A DNA stretch of 64,000 bases, taken from Embiotoca jacksoni (taxonomy: Eukaryota; Chordata; Actinopteri; Embiotocidae). Below are positions 1-13,800 of this stretch, in pieces. The notes below the pieces were generated by a model. It had not been told where the DNA came from. It saw nothing but the letters and a program-made list of their open reading frames with translations, and ran no database searches. Within the stretch, counting starts at the first letter, position 1. Every line of letters starts with the position of its first letter. The position numbers and the translations under genes are program-made. The DNA is taken from positions 6,556,001 through 6,620,000 of the forward strand of contig JAKOON010000006.1 of the NCBI GenBank assembly GCA_022577435.1, written 5' to 3'.

Positions 1-929
1 CTGCTGTATTGGTTGCCTACTTACGGCCCGATCTTGTTGGGACGCCTGTTTGCTTTTCCTGGTCTCTGCTGGAATCTCTTAGGCTTAACAAGACTCTACA
101 TTTTGCCACCTTGAATTCCTCCTCAACTGATGACAGATGGAGCTGCAGCTGCCCAGAAGGGATGTACAGACCCACCGAGGAGAAGATTGGGGGAATTCCC
201 AACCATCTCTGCAGGTGCCTGTTGGTTTTCCTCTCGATACCTTCTACAGCCGTCATGGGGAACTCATAGATTGTGAAGAACCAAAGAAGACTGGGCAGAA
301 GGCCATGCTAGTACAGACAGGTTTTAAATTTGCCGGGCAGTCCTGACCTGTCAATCTTCTTCAGCTTTCCTTCGGTCTGCTTTACAGCATCTGCAACGTT
401 GGCTCCATCTGTCAGTGACGCGTTGAACCACTTCCCCAAACACTTCAACGGGCTGTCCTCAATGGATAGAATGATCTCACCTTGAACGTGGAGGCTGAAC
501 TTGCTGGTAACTGCCTTTCTTGATCACCAACCTTTTGGATTTCCTGGCCTTAAAGGACAACCTTGCCCAGGTGGCTATGTTGTCCAGGGTTTCCAGCACC
601 CATCTTGCTTGGACATGTGACACCATAGTTATTGTTAAGTTGTCCATGAACCCTCGCATTACCTGCTGGATGATGCCCAATTCCACTGTGGGGCCTCGGG
701 TTATGCCCTCTGCTGCCGTTATTAGAAGGTTCAAGGCTGATGGGAATCTGAGTTTGATCCCTGCGAGATAGCTGGTGATCATTTCTTGAATAGCCGCTGG
801 GATGTAGTAGTGGTCGTGTGGGATTGACCCATAGGCGTTTGCGAGATCTAACCAGACGATTGTTAGGTCGCCCTTCTTTTGTTTGGCCTCTTGGATCAAC
901 TGGCTGTTCATTGACATGTGTTTTTTCAA
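1..929 (-). pseudogene. Decayed non-LTR retrotransposon reverse transcriptase, 3' half
   Basis: On the minus strand, 929 to 477 reads as a reverse transcriptase with the block WLDLANAYGSIPH followed by ITSYLAGIKLRF and AAEGITRG. After ITRG the segment that normally holds the GCTIS-type motif is missing, so there is an internal deletion. The catalytic FMDD-type box reads FMDN. The frame then shifts near 480-500. The next frame continues with GEIILSIEDSPLKCLGKWFN, is cut by a TAG near 310 (after KFKTCLY), and resumes with HGLLPSLLWFFTIYEFPMT and HLQRWLGIPP to about position 17. This matches, from memory, an RT family common in fish genomes. Deletion, frameshift, stop and a lost catalytic Asp together show a dead copy. 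It may continue off the left edge. I cannot name the exact clade. Confidence 0.8.
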
Positions 930-999
930 GATACATCAAATGAGACAAATTATCTTTAACCAAACGAGCAAACCACCGATGTTGTTTTGATAATGTCCC

Positions 1000-3900
1000 T
1001 GTTTGCAATGTAAAAGTTTAATATAAAAATGATTTGCAGGAAGTCCTGGAGACGTAAAGGAAAGTGAAAACGCAAACGTCCATCACAAAATGTGATATAA
1101 AAGTCTTTCATATGGAAACTAGCTTTCTGTCACATTTCTTTTCTATAAAAAAAAAAGGCCTTTCTGTCACGATTCTATTCCTGTATTGCAAGAAAGGTCT
1201 TTTCTATCCCTCATGTGGCGACCTTAGCTTTAACCAGGTGACCTATAACAAGTGTTTATAAAATATGGTTCCTGGCTAAGAGGACATGAACAAGGACAAG
1301 AAAAAAGAGTAGAACACAGTGCTCCTTGTTTGACCCCTTGTGGTATCATTCACTGTTTAATGAGTGTGTCATCTTTCCCAAAATGCAACAAGTGATCTAT
1401 TAGATAGTCTGGTCTCATCTAATCTCATCTAATCTCCTGCCTTGTGCCAGTGATGACAGCAGTGTCAGTCTTTTTTTTTTTTTTTTAACTCTACGTAGTA
1501 CTGTAAATTACATTTATTGGCAGATTCTGGACACTCCTTAGGTTTTTGAACATGATTGGATTTATCATATAAGGCCTTGTTCTCAAGGGTTTGAATGTGT
1601 TACAGTATTTACTAATACTTTAACATGGTTTTTAACCAATGACAATCAGCAAGAACAATCACTGAGAAAAACATTCGATATGTTTCTTGTTCATTTGATT
1701 CTGTTCTTCTCTTTGACTGACAATATTCAATATCAGAATATTATAATAGGCAATGTAATATTTATAATATTTAATTTAAAATATGACATTTAGTTAATGA
1801 GGTCTTAAGATAGATCAGCTGAAATAAGGAAATTAATTTACTTGAGCAGACACTTAGAGCCGGATTAATAACGCAGAGCAGTGGCTTCTGAGGTTTTTCC
1901 TGAGAGACATTTAGGCCGGCATTCGTATGAATTTTAATGAATTAAAAACAGGTATTGGGCTCGCGGCAGATTAAAAGCTTTCGTTGATGTATTTCTGTTA
2001 AAAACTAGAATGACAAAGAAGTATTCCCCATTTCAGAATTCACTTTGAAACTCCATAATGAAAGGAAAGTTAAAAAGACTTCAATTTCTTTTCATATTGG
2101 TACTATTACATCAATAAAGAAGGTAGAACAAAGTCGTAGAAACCCAGTGGATCCTTTTTTCTCGGCTGAGTTCAAGTGAGAACAGATCAAATTTGTTGAT
2201 TTTACGAAAACCATACAAATTGTTCTACCCACTGACCAGTATCGTGTCTTTAATAGTGACAGTAAGTGTTTGTGGTGCTTTCTGGTGTCCTAATTAGGCA
2301 GTTATAAAGGTAGTTTTGTGTCTTTTTATGCAAACACTAAAAAACTGTTTCTTGAGTGAATTCCTCATACTACATTCAAAATTCAATTAACAAAATGATT
2401 TGGGTTACAAACAAATTCTCTCTTACAGGGATGGTTGTGAGAAAAAAAAACGTAGGCCAGTAGATGTTCAGCAGTGAGCCTAACCAGTGGATCACTATCT
2501 GCTTTCTGGACTGAAATAGGCCCTCAAACACTTCTGCAGTGTGACCCCTAACTCAAACAATGCTTGCTCACTTATAAGTATGTGTGTTAGTAAATGTGGG
2601 TCATTTAGTAGGTGACCTCAATATACTTATAATCAATAAGCTGTTTGTGCACCTCAAACCAAAGCAATATCAGCAGCAGTTGCAGCTGAATGTAGATCTA
2701 AGTGACTGAAGAGCTGAAGATGTGCATGTGCAAAGTAAAGTGTCTGCACTCATACTAGAGTTACAACTGTAGCTGGGACCTGATTTAAGGATTCTTAAAA
2801 CAAGAAAATGTAGAAAGGTGTGGTACTGTAGGGGCAAGAGGGATGATGTAATAGTTTCTCTGCAACAAAGGAGAAGAAAAAGATTTGGACAGTATCTATT
2901 TAGAATGATTTAAAAGATGATGCAATTAGAAAAAAATGGCTAAGATGGTACAATGGCCTATTGTAGGGTTCATAATTCAAAGGACCTGTCAGAAGGAGAC
3001 CAATTAAAAAAACACAAGTGACATGCTTATGGATATTTCTTTGTCTCTGGCAGGGCTAAAAAGGAGGGGAAATAAATAGGTGATGTTTTGTGGTAAAAGT
3101 TGCATTATGCTAAATAAGGTATGTGTAAACCTGTTCCTGTGAAAATACATGCATACATGCATTAACACTGGTTATTCCCCAAAGTGTTTGTAGATTTCAG
3201 CATCCTGAATATTGTACAAAGAAGAAAAATTAGATGCGTGAGGGTAATAGTGCAGGATCAAATATTACACTCGGGAATAGCAGTGGGTTGATCTGAACGC
3301 AGAAAAATAGTTTTTTCATATCTTACCCGGAGATGAATCATAGATTGCTTATCATCAGAATTGAATGCTTGACGTGATGAGGCTTAAAGCAATTTCTTTT
3401 GAAAAAAAAATCTTTAAAGTACTCAGATCTTTTGCTAACTAAATAAGTGTAACTTACCACAGGTAAAAGTCATGCATTCAAAATCATAGTATTAAAGTAT
3501 TATCTGCTAAAATAAAAACAATCAAAAGCATCAAAAACAAAACTACTTGCTCTGGCTTATACTATTTTATATCCTCCTGAGACCCAGATGTTCTCATTTG
3601 AGGTGCTCAGAGGTTCCCCTGTCTTGGTGGTTGTGTCCAGCCTCGGCATGCAAAGTATACTCCTTCACAAGGACCTGTACACTTTGTTTGAGATTGGTTA
3701 AAAGTTAGTAGTTAGTAAATCCTTCTGTCTACTACAAAGGCCATTAAATAAAAGTTGTGTTTAGAAAGGGTTACAATTTTTGTGCACTTATGGAATCTTA
3801 CTAAGCTGAAGTTAAGACTCAAATATTGATGAATTGATGACAATTTGATCCTTTGAAATAGAAACATAATAACGGCAAAAAAATGAATCACTTAATACCT

Positions 3901-6060
3901 TTTTCGCCAGAAAATGAGAAAGCTGCAAAGTCCGGATTTTTTTAAAATGAAAGTCAGTGTGTTCTGTTAACCACTTCCTTTACAAATGTGGCTCCACAGG
4001 AAAGCCCAGGATGTACTCTTGACTTTACAGTAGAACTCCAATAGATTGTAAAAACAGTGTTGAATTTAGAGGTCTCAGACTTTCTCAGAGGATATGACAT
4101 TATTAGATTGGTCATATTGATAGTGGTGGAGCTGAAGTCTTATATTCTTTTGATACAGCTAAATAGTTTAGTTAGGGTAGGGTGACTTTTATGAGTGACA
4201 AAAAAAGAAAGAAAGAAAAAAATGAGAAGGTTCTGTTATATACTTTTGTAATAACTATTTGACCTTTTCTACTATATGAAAGAGCTAAGTCAAGGACAAC
4301 TAGGCTGGCTTAAGATTATTGAAGTAAAGAGCCCTCAAAAGGCTGAATTGAAAGAATTTGTTTGAAGATAACTTTTGAGTTTCCTCACAATCAGTTTTGC
4401 GTTATTGTGCAGAGGCATGAGCTCCGACACTTTTTGAAGAATGTGGTTTGGGTCACAGATAATTTACGGCTCTGCCTCCTCACTATCTCCTTGAGAGGAC
4501 ATGGGGGCAGCATGCCAATTATTTTTCTGGCTTGTCAAATCAGTTTCGGAGTTGAGATTTGACACAAAGGTTACCAAACCATGTTGTAATACAAAAACAA
4601 ATGATACATTTAATAGCTACCTGAATCTTTGCAGACATTAAAGACACTCACGGATTTGGGACCAACCAGACAGCACTTTGCTCGATGAGCACACTTTAAC
4701 TGAAATTTCTTGAAAGTTATTATTCTCTCAGCTCTCCCTGCTGATTGAAATTGGGCTGTAATCCCCCGCAGACCTGGGATCGAATACCATTTCTATAATT
4801 TTATTTTTTTTAAACTTTTACCATCAAGTTGTGAAAACACTCAACGATCTTTTTTGTCTCTGACTTATATGTCTGAAACTTTTGTCAATCATCATAAAAC
4901 TTGATGATGTAGTTGTTTGTGTACTTATATTTCATATATAATGCAAAAATTAGGGGGGCAGCTTACACAGCCTTGAGGAGCTCTAGTATTTATAACTTTT
5001 ATGTCAGAGAGTTAAGTTTACTTTCACCTACAGTTGTCTTCTTATGAGAGATTTATGGTACCATCTGATTAAAATAAAAACATTAAAATGTAGCATAGAT
5101 ATGGGAAGTACAAGTACCTGCAAATGGTACTAAAGTAGGCATATAATATTTGAGTAAATGCACTTTCCACCACTGCAGAGGTGTTTTGTGGCTTCAGTTT
5201 CCTTGCTCTATATGATACTTAGCTTTAATTACTGTATTATCAACAGCACTCACGATACATTAAGGATGATTTTATGTGTTGTTATCGAAAAATCATGAAT
5301 TTCATTTTCATACCTTTGATAATAAGGAATTGAATGTCTGTATCTTGGAGGACACATCTGAAATTGTATAATTTTGGCCTAAATACACTAATTACAAAAA
5401 AATATTTATATGCATTTTCCCATTAAAAGGTTCTTCTTTACCAGGCATTTCACTTTCACTGCTACCCCCAGCCAACTGTCACTTGAGGCCATAGAGTGTT
5501 TTATTAAACAAGGGCTGCACACATTTAGATTAATGGTGCTGGAAAAGATTCCGAAAGCATATTTGTAACGCTCTGATTCAAGTTCTGTAGCGAGACTCAA
5601 CATCTAATCTCATATTATGTAATTTATCCATATGTGTGCTGTGTATATCTACAGAGAAGTTGTAAACTTTCTCCATGTTATCAGTTAAGTATAGCTTCTA
5701 GGCTTATGTGTCTAATGAATAGTTATTCATCTCTATCATTACTCTTGTTGCCTTAGAATGAAGGCCGCCCATTCATCATGCACTTATTAAATCATGAACT
5801 CTAAGTCTTTTTCTCTCTTTACAGTACACAGTCTTGGGAGAGCACACTAACAACATGAAAAATTGTTCTTTTCAGTTCCAGCAAGCCAGCCAGGGAGTTA
5901 ACCTGAACAATACAAGGACCTTGAAACTCCATTTATTATCTATACCTGCTACATCCTGTACGGGATCACATTTTTCTTAGTAAGGCAGGGTTACATGCGG
6001 CCAGGCCATCAAAGGGCCAACACAGAAAAAAAGATAACTAATCAGGATCAAATTGACACA
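1000..6060. other. Intergenic AT-rich DNA, no gene seen
   Basis: Only short chance ORFs are present. There are homopolymer runs (for example T near 1,470-1,486) and no exon-like reading frame with splice sites that I can support. No tRNA, rRNA or recognisable transposase was seen. Confidence 0.6.
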
Positions 6061-6067
6061 TTCGAAT

Positions 6068-6244
6068 CACATTTAACCGAGCATGCAGGTCCTTGAACTG
6101 TAGGAAGCTGCAGCACTTGGAGAAAACACACGCAGGTACGTGCAAACTCCTCACAGATAAACCCCAGCTGACTGGCAGGTTTGAAGCATGAACCATCCTG
6201 CTGTAAGGTGCCATTGCTAACCACTGCACCACCACGCTGCCCCG
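6068..6244 (-). repeat. tRNA-like SINE-type repeat, copy 1
   Basis: Read on the minus strand it begins GGGGCAGCGTGGTGGTGCAG and continues TGGTTAGCAATGGCACCTTACAGCAGGA, then a degraded B-box region and the tail with GAGGAGTTTGCACGTACC. This layout (cGTGGTGCAGTGGTTAGC at the head, a 'TTCGAA' B box, then the 'aaactccgcacagaaagg' block) is a very common teleost dispersed repeat and recurs in this window near 17.6, 28.5, 29.6 and 36.0 kb. Confidence 0.7.
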
Positions 6245-9200
6245 ATTACGTTTTAATATATGCACTTTTCTTACTGTGACGTGTTTTTTGTAAAAATGGT
6301 ACAACTCCATTTTTCCAACCCAAATAGGCTTGTACTGTACACACTAACTGAGCTAAATCAAATTGATATATTTCCATTTCATTGCTTCCATTTCCTTCTT
6401 AGAATCATACACTGGCCCACATGTTGCTGCTGCTGGCCTGAGTGGATGGAAGAACTACCTCCATCATATTCGAGAGCTTTCTTGGGAACCCAACACTGCA
6501 GTGTTTGTTCCTTTCCTTTCACATATAAGATGAGCTTTCTCCAACTCTAGCTGAACAAGTCTGCTGAACAAATTGTGGCTTTGATTTTCTATTTCATGCA
6601 CAGTTAAACTTTTTTTTTTCTCTCATTGGCAACTTTGGGGTGCCTTACAGCTCTGAGAGAGTTAGAAGTATTTTATTTTTTTGGAGAAATGGTTGAAATT
6701 AAACATTCTTTTTCACTTTTTACCTGCTTTACTTTGCTCCTCTCGTTGAATTAAAAACAACAAATAATCACATTTATATTTGGATGATAATTATTAAGGG
6801 TTAAAAAAACACAAGTGAATTAGTAACAGGTCCCTTATTTACTTTTACAATGTATATATGATTACATTTACAGTGGCAATCCCAATGATTAAACCATGCT
6901 GACTTTGTGAAGCTTTACACGGTTTTATAAATTAAATGTGAACCATCAGAATGAGTCTTTTGACAGAATAAATCAAATGTGTAATACAATCTTTATTAAT
7001 CAAGGCTTTGGGAGTTGGGGTGCGCAGATTGCTGCTGTGCTGCAGAACCTTCTGGCAGATCCACAGCTATAAAGAAAGAAAACCAATAGATAAAAGTTGT
7101 ATTTAATATTTGTTGGGTATGTTCATATTTTAATGATATTTTTATTCCAGTAAGCGGTTTAAGAGCAGAATTTTATGATTCCAACTTACGGCCTGGTAAA
7201 TGACGTTGAAGTTCAGATAGAAAGGTCAAAGGTTTAAGGTGACCCCAACAGCTGATGCAAATGGCAACGTAAAACCGACTTTCGGATTTCTTCAGGAAGC
7301 CATCAAAAAAGCAAAAACCAGTAGTTCAGAATCAACAGCGGGGCAGCCAGACCACTCCCCACATCCACACCACCCAGAAAAGAATCGGGTCAATGGTAGG
7401 TCTCTAAGAGTTAGAAATACACATAATTAAAAAATAAGAAAGTAAAATATGCCTCGGATGCCACTACGCAGTCTGCCTATAAATGACAATCAGACTATTA
7501 TTTATTGTTAGTAGATGGTCTCTTGCTTTGTCTGTGAATACTAAATGTCGGTCTTCGATACTTTTTATCATCAAGACAATGTGTAAATGTGGCTTTCATA
7601 ACAGCTATTACATAGCTGCTATGTGTTAGCTGTTGGGCTAAGGGCTCTGCTACATGCAACGCCAGGACGTTCAGACCACTAGCTCGTGAGGTGAGATGTT
7701 TAGGGAACGTCTGTAAATTGGGCTACTGAACATTACCTGGGTTACACATGCATGATGTACACTTATTTACGTTTGATTCCTAATTTACCATCGAACTCAC
7801 GCGGGCCGGTCCCGCAGGCCGTACAATGCCCAGGTCTGGCCTCAAGGCTCCTTAGTGGCTTATCTGAAAACATGTAGCGTTTATAGTGTACTTGATAGTT
7901 ATTTTTTCATTATTCGTGTTTTATAAGTATAAATATAGGAGCTTGTTTAGATTTGGTATCGGGCACTACTTGGCTCTCCTTACACGACAGCCAGGACTGT
8001 AGTTCTATTTGTTTAAGTACCGGAGCGTTCCTGTGACATGCTGCAGCTGATTTCTAAGGTTGTGTAAACACAACAGATTCCTGCAAACAAAAACAGATCA
8101 AAATAACTGTGAACAAGTTGTTTTGTCACCTTGACAAAAAAAGTGGTGAGGTGTCATGACGGTGTGCTGCGGCAGTGTGTATATTGCTGCTTCTGTGTTT
8201 AAGTACACAACAGGTAAACGACAGGGAGATGACGCACTGCAGTCCAGAGGCAAATACCAAAAGGATAAAATGTGAAACACTTTTGAAACTAACATGCTGC
8301 TTTTTCCAGAGTAATTTTTGTTCCGTAATTTTTCCTATCATTACGAAAAATATAAAACTTGGTTGTGGCATTTTGATAATAGACAAATGCACTGAAGGTC
8401 AGGCAGACTCAAATTGAGAGCAGTGCTTCTGTCCCATCATTCTTTAATTATATGCAATCATCATTCTCTGCAAATAGCTCTTTGTTCACCATGTACTTTT
8501 GCGACCTTTTTTCCAGAGCTGTTCACTTCTTTTATGAAAGTAGGAACATCTAAGTGCAACAGGCAGAATCATATTCAAGTCTTGGGGCAGGGCCATGACA
8601 TCTCAACTCTTAAAATATATTTTGTTTACAGCCATAGTGCAGGATTTTTACATAACTGAACTTTGCACATTAAATTCAAGCCCTTCACGAATGAGTCCAT
8701 GCAATGCTGATGAAGTCTATCACCACAAGATAATTCTCTCACAGGATACAGAGTTTTTAAGTCTAATGTTTGGACAGGGTTGGTGCTGGATTGGTTTAAC
8801 CGAAGACAACTAGTCCCTAACCCTAACCTTCCACAACATAACAAAAATGGGTGGTTCACAAAATTTACGGTTCGGTTTCTATCATGGTTTTGTGGTGACG
8901 GTTTTTGGCTCAGTTTGGTACATTTTTGGTAGAGTATGTGCGGTGACCATTTTTTTTGTGTCAACCTTCTTTTTACTTTTTATTTACTTGGCAAAAAAAG
9001 TTCACAACTGTTTTCCTTAACAATATTCAGGCTAAGAACTTCTGGAACATAAACAAAAAAAAGTTTATTTTAACTTAAAATTTTGATTAAAATTAAATTA
9101 AAATGGCCACATTAAAGACACTAGTGCAACGCTTCTTGAAAATAGGCTGTTTGATAGTATGATTGCCTGTTTGTATTATTGTTGTGTTGCTTTCACGAGA

Positions 9201-9514
9201 ACAGCTCGCTGCAGACGTAGGTACACATGCCCAACTACGACCGCTGCGATGCTGTATGGAACTGCGTCTATGTGGCGGTGAACCCGCCCCTGCTGCTGAA
9301 CAGAGCTGCGGTCCCCTTTTTTTCAAATTTGATGAATACTTTTTTAATTGAATCTCTTGATCATCATCAGTTCCTGAGTTACTTACAATTTTTGTGAGCA
9401 GTGGACCGGGTGCGTCGGCGATTACTTCGTGGACATGACCAGAGGGCGCAGGTCAGATTTTGTATCAAACTCTGGAAATTAGCAACAGAGACCCTTAAAA
9501 TGTTACAGGACGGC
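6245..9514. other. Intergenic, one weak candidate exon inside
   Basis: No gene is supported. The only coding-like stretch is the separate entry at about 7,247-7,401. A short 'ccctaaccctaacc' run occurs at about 8,815-8,829. The remainder is AT-rich with chance ORFs. Confidence 0.5.
7247..7401 (+). CDS. Candidate isolated coding exon, unidentified
   Basis: An open hydrophilic frame (ADANGNVKPTFGFLQEAIKK, then a Ser/Thr/His/Pro-rich stretch to KNRVNG) is bounded on the left by 'ccccaacag' and on the right by 'caatg|gtaggt', a fair donor. The left acceptor has a poor pyrimidine tract, and an in-frame TAG sits 18 nt upstream of codon GTG at 7,239. I do not recognise the peptide and see no partner exon within several kilobases on this strand. 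It could be an exon of a gene lying mostly to the left or simply a chance ORF of about 50 codons. Confidence 0.2.
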
Positions 9515-9580
9515 TGCGACAATGAAGCAATGAGCCTGGAGATATGTTCTGAGTGACATTCACGTTTCCGAGGGGCAGAA
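9515..9580 (+). repeat. Short dispersed repeat shared with 41.65 kb
   Basis: The block 'aatgaagcaatgagcc' followed by 'tgagtgacattcacgtttcc' recurs at 41,652-41,703 with few changes. It is probably a fragment of a larger repeat family that I cannot name. Confidence 0.6.
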
Positions 9581-12500
9581 CATCACTGTACAAAACTGAA
9601 AAAGGTGCACCAGGTCAGGTTCGCAACCAGGTGGGTTTTCTTTGACATTGGCAAGGCTGTGCACTGTGAATTCAGCCTCAAGAGGGTCAAAGTGAAATCA
9701 CTGAGCTCTGCTGTGATGTTCTGAGGCGTGAGGCTTTGATGTTCGCTCTCTTCTCAAGTAAGCCATCGCAGACGCACCAAATTCGACATCCCTGGAAAAT
9801 CAATAATACACCCACCAAGTTTGAAGCAGATGGGAGGAATGGGTGTCAAGATATGCGAGGGACAAACAAACATAGAGAGTACTTGCATTATAGAAAAAGG
9901 CCAACATTAAAAGAGCATCAGAGAGATGCTCGTCTCTGTAGCGAAGGGGCGTTTCTTTTTATTTCCCACTCCGAAGTGATGCAGTAAGCAGTAATAGATA
10001 GGTAACCTTCAGTAAACCTGGAGGCCCATCTATCCATAGAGTTATCGAGGCTGCGTTGACATTTTCTTTGACAAGTCCTTGCTTTGTCTCTTCATAAAGT
10101 TCTGTGAGTTACTGCACTGCTAATGTTGGCAGAAGAGGGTTTTATAATGCAGCTCAAGTACTTTAATCATTGGCTGAAATGCTGCATCTTTCATGGTTTG
10201 GCTGTTAAAATGCTGCAGGGAGAGTTGCTCTTTCCTACCCGACTCTCTTATCCGTGCTGTCACAGTGGGCTGATGTCTTCTTGTATTGTTCAGGTCAAGA
10301 GAACATAAATTGTAGGAAAGATTACATCCCTTCATGAGCAACCGTAAACCAGGAAGGGATTGCATCAAAGACCAAGGCTAACTTAGGTTTTCAAATAAGT
10401 AGAAAGAGGTTCTCTACTACTGAATAATTGATGTACTAAAATTTTATTGTTATAAATCACTCTTTCAAAAAGTAAAGTGCAGACTGTGCAATAGCTTCTT
10501 CCTGCTTGCTGTGAGGCTCCTCAATACCGTGGTCTGTTGATGCAGTAATTTACATATCTGCTCTAATTTGTCAATATCAACATATGGCTCCATTATATTT
10601 AAACAGGTGGGATTGTGCCTCAGCATATCTCACAGTAAATATGCTTTCATTAATTCATTCACGTTGTGTTACAGAGTAATGACGAGAATGTTTGTCGTGT
10701 CTCACTACTGGATAGGATAGCTAATGGTATGTTCTGAGCAACAAAAACTGAAAGCAGAAGCCTTTGTCTAGTGTGAAAGGAGAAAAAAACTTGTTCTTAT
10801 TGTTATCGGTATTTCTATTATTTTTTTCTCATTATTATCAACAAGTTATGTGGTTGAGTGGAGTTAGTGAGTGGTGTCAATATGAATAGATACAAAATTT
10901 GTTTGCCATGGCCACTTTCTTGGTTCTAAAAAGGTAACCCGTAAAACAACTATATATTATGAAGTTTAGAAAAAAAAACTGTTCAATAGAAATAATGTAC
11001 CTAGTGTTCACTCCCCTGAAGACATAAGGTCAAATCCTTTTTCAAAAACTTTCAGTTGGACACTAGTAATAGAATTGCCTCAACTCCATCAGTATTTCTG
11101 TAGTTTGAATCATACAGCAAACAAAAGTCATTTAAAGGGTCAACATTCCCCTGGTGTGAAGGCCAGCGCAAAGTTGGTCAAAGCACATATCCAGGCACAT
11201 TTGCCTTTGGATGCAGTAAAAGGGCCTTTTTTCTGTGCTTTTTTTTGTGGCTCAACATGCACTGAGATGGGTGAATTGGTACAACAAGGGGTGTTTCTGT
11301 AAAGATGTGTTGGTGCAGTGCAATTCTGATGTCAATTCTGAGGTGAAATCAGGCTTGCACTTCCACCACCTGAAACTAGGCCCAAGTGCAATGCAGCAGG
11401 GCTGTTTCTGTGGCCTCAGTGAGCAAGAGTGCACATAAACAGACGTGTCCAAAATCCTATGGACCGATTTGGTGGATGTTGTATGTATTTAATGCCACTT
11501 ACATTAGTAATTAAAACAATTTTTTTTGGATGCAACCTTCTGATTCAGTTAATCATATACAAAATTAAGCTGACTCTTGTCTACTGAATTGGATGTGAAT
11601 CAAGCAGCTATTGCGTGTCATGGCACAGTAGTCAATCTTAGTCATAAAAGGCACTCAGGTTACCGACAAAAGAATTGCAATGAAATTACACAAAAATGAG
11701 TAAAACTTCAAAACCCTTTTCACCTACTCATCTAGTTTAGTAATCTAGACAGTTGTGCAATACCACAGAATGTGAAACTGTTTCATTTCAGCACAAAATG
11801 TTCAGGGAAATTTACACAAGGCAGTTTTGGCCATTTAATTAACAGATGTTTAAAACAGTAGACACTAAAAAAAAAAACACAAAATATAACTCCATGAAAA
11901 GTAGACTTGAAGTTGCAAAGATTTTATTTTGGCACATTGATCATTTTCTTTGTTGTCCATGACGTAAACAAACACTTGAATAGTTACAGGGAGCAAAAAC
12001 CTTGCAAAAGTCCCCGTTTTTCTTATACATAAATACATGTACACCCACATGAACACATTTTTTTTTTAACTATTTTTACCTGAGGCATAAAATATGTTTT
12101 TCACAAGAAACACTGAACACTCACAACAATATTTTTTCAGTATGCATTTTTCACTTCATGTTAACCAGCATTGTGAAGAAGCCTGAGTAAAAGATTAAAT
12201 AACCATTTCATTTAACAATGTTGCAACACAGTAATGTTCTGAAGAAACATATTTTTTACCCACATTTTTTAACATACCTCTATAATGTTTATGAAAATAT
12301 GGCATACAATTGTTGTTTATTGAATGCAGTTTTCTAGATGAATGAGATGACTGCATGTGCTCCCAGTTTGCTTTCTTTCACACACAAAGTAAAGTAACCA
12401 CGTTCGTTATCCCTACAAAGGGTACGAACATCACTCCTGTCTATGAATATTAAAAAGATGGAAAAAGTTGCATTCTGTCTTTGAATGAAAGTTTCAGAGA

Positions 12501-13570
12501 TTGTTGCTGTCAATTGTATAACTATATGCTCACTTGTGATACTTTTTGCAGAGACTGTTGAAGTTGTGAATGTGTACATGAGTTAAACACAAAAATATTC
12601 TGGATGTGCATTTTTCCCACCAACTTGACATCCTCTGTACCATTATTGGTTATTTTATGTTTACTGTATTTTGTCATTTCAAGCTTACATATTGAATGCA
12701 TGCGATTATTTCAATATGTCCACAATGTGCGATAAAGAAGGTGGTCACGTTTGGCCTGCATGTTATGTTGAAATTATCAACCTTGTGCACCAAATACATG
12801 TTCAAATTCCTAAGGTTGACAAAAGTTGCAATGTTAACTGGTATCTATTGTTTTGCAATTCATTTTCAATTGGCAAGAGGCTTAGACTGTGCAATAACAA
12901 TGACCCTTAAAGCAGTGTTGGGAAATAACTAGTTTTCTCAAAACCAGTTACGTATTTAAATTATAATTGATACTAAAGTGTTCAAAATGTTATTAAGAAA
13001 AAATGTGCAATTTAATTAGTTACTATTCTTTTTTCTAAAAAGCTTATATAATAATGTTTTTGTTGTTTTGCATCTTATCGCAGCAGAGGAGAGCCTTCTA
13101 TCTGCGAGGGTGGATCAGGACCCTGTCAATGAAATGCTGGAGGCCTTTTAATCTGAAACAGGGTTTTTAAATTGGTCAACTTAATTACGCAGAATTTGAA
13201 CAATGAGTGGCGTAGTAAGTCACTCATTCACTCACTCACTCACTCATGTGTTTCTAAAACTTTTGAGTTTCTAAAAAGTGCATTATGAGAGCTCTTACAT
13301 TTTAAAGAATTCATCAGAAACAACCCCTTGAACTTAGTAAAAACCGGCACCTATGGAATGTTGCAATGGCTAGCGTATTTTGTATCATCTATTGTTTGAT
13401 TTTTAGAAAACATCTTTTTCGCAATCAATGTTAATAAAAACAAGAGCAGTCCTCAGACCTCTCGGTGCTTATATAGTTGGCTGGAACTGACAATGCTACA
13501 TCAAAAAAACAAAACAAGCAAGAACAGTGGCCTACAAAGTAGGATTTGCAGTTGTCAAGGTAACTTCAGG
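9581..13570. other. Intergenic, no gene seen
   Basis: AT-rich DNA with only short chance ORFs on both strands. A stretch near 11,595-11,695 resembles 22,395-22,492 (shared 'gtgtcatg', 'aaaggcactc' and 'aattgcaat' blocks in the same order), so it may be an old repeat. A small cluster of 'cactcatt/cactcact' units lies at 13,220-13,247. Confidence 0.5.
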
Positions 13571-13577
13571 TTTAACC

Positions 13578-13800
13578 ATAGACTGCATATAAAAGTGGTC
13601 ATAGCTTTGGGGTCTGAAAAATGAGGCCGATGCGGAATTACCTTAAACTGCAATACCACCAAGGGCCGTGAAGGGTTGGCCCCAAAAAGGATGTGGGCAC
13701 ATACACTCTGATTCAACTTCTCATGAAATACAAAGTTAATACAATTTTAACACATGTCATAACGGTGTCATTCGCTAAAGTCCCTCCTTCCCATTAGTTC
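13578..13800 (+). repeat. 'catagactgcatataaa' dispersed repeat, copy 1
   Basis: Begins 'catagactgcatataaaag', then 'gggtctgaaaaatgaggc', a 'gcaatacc' block, 'ccccaaaaagg', and ends near 'catgaaatacaaagt' and 'gtcattc'. The same ordered blocks occur at 20,880 and 27,334. No open reading frame is kept, so it is a non-coding repeat (SINE or MITE). Confidence 0.8.
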
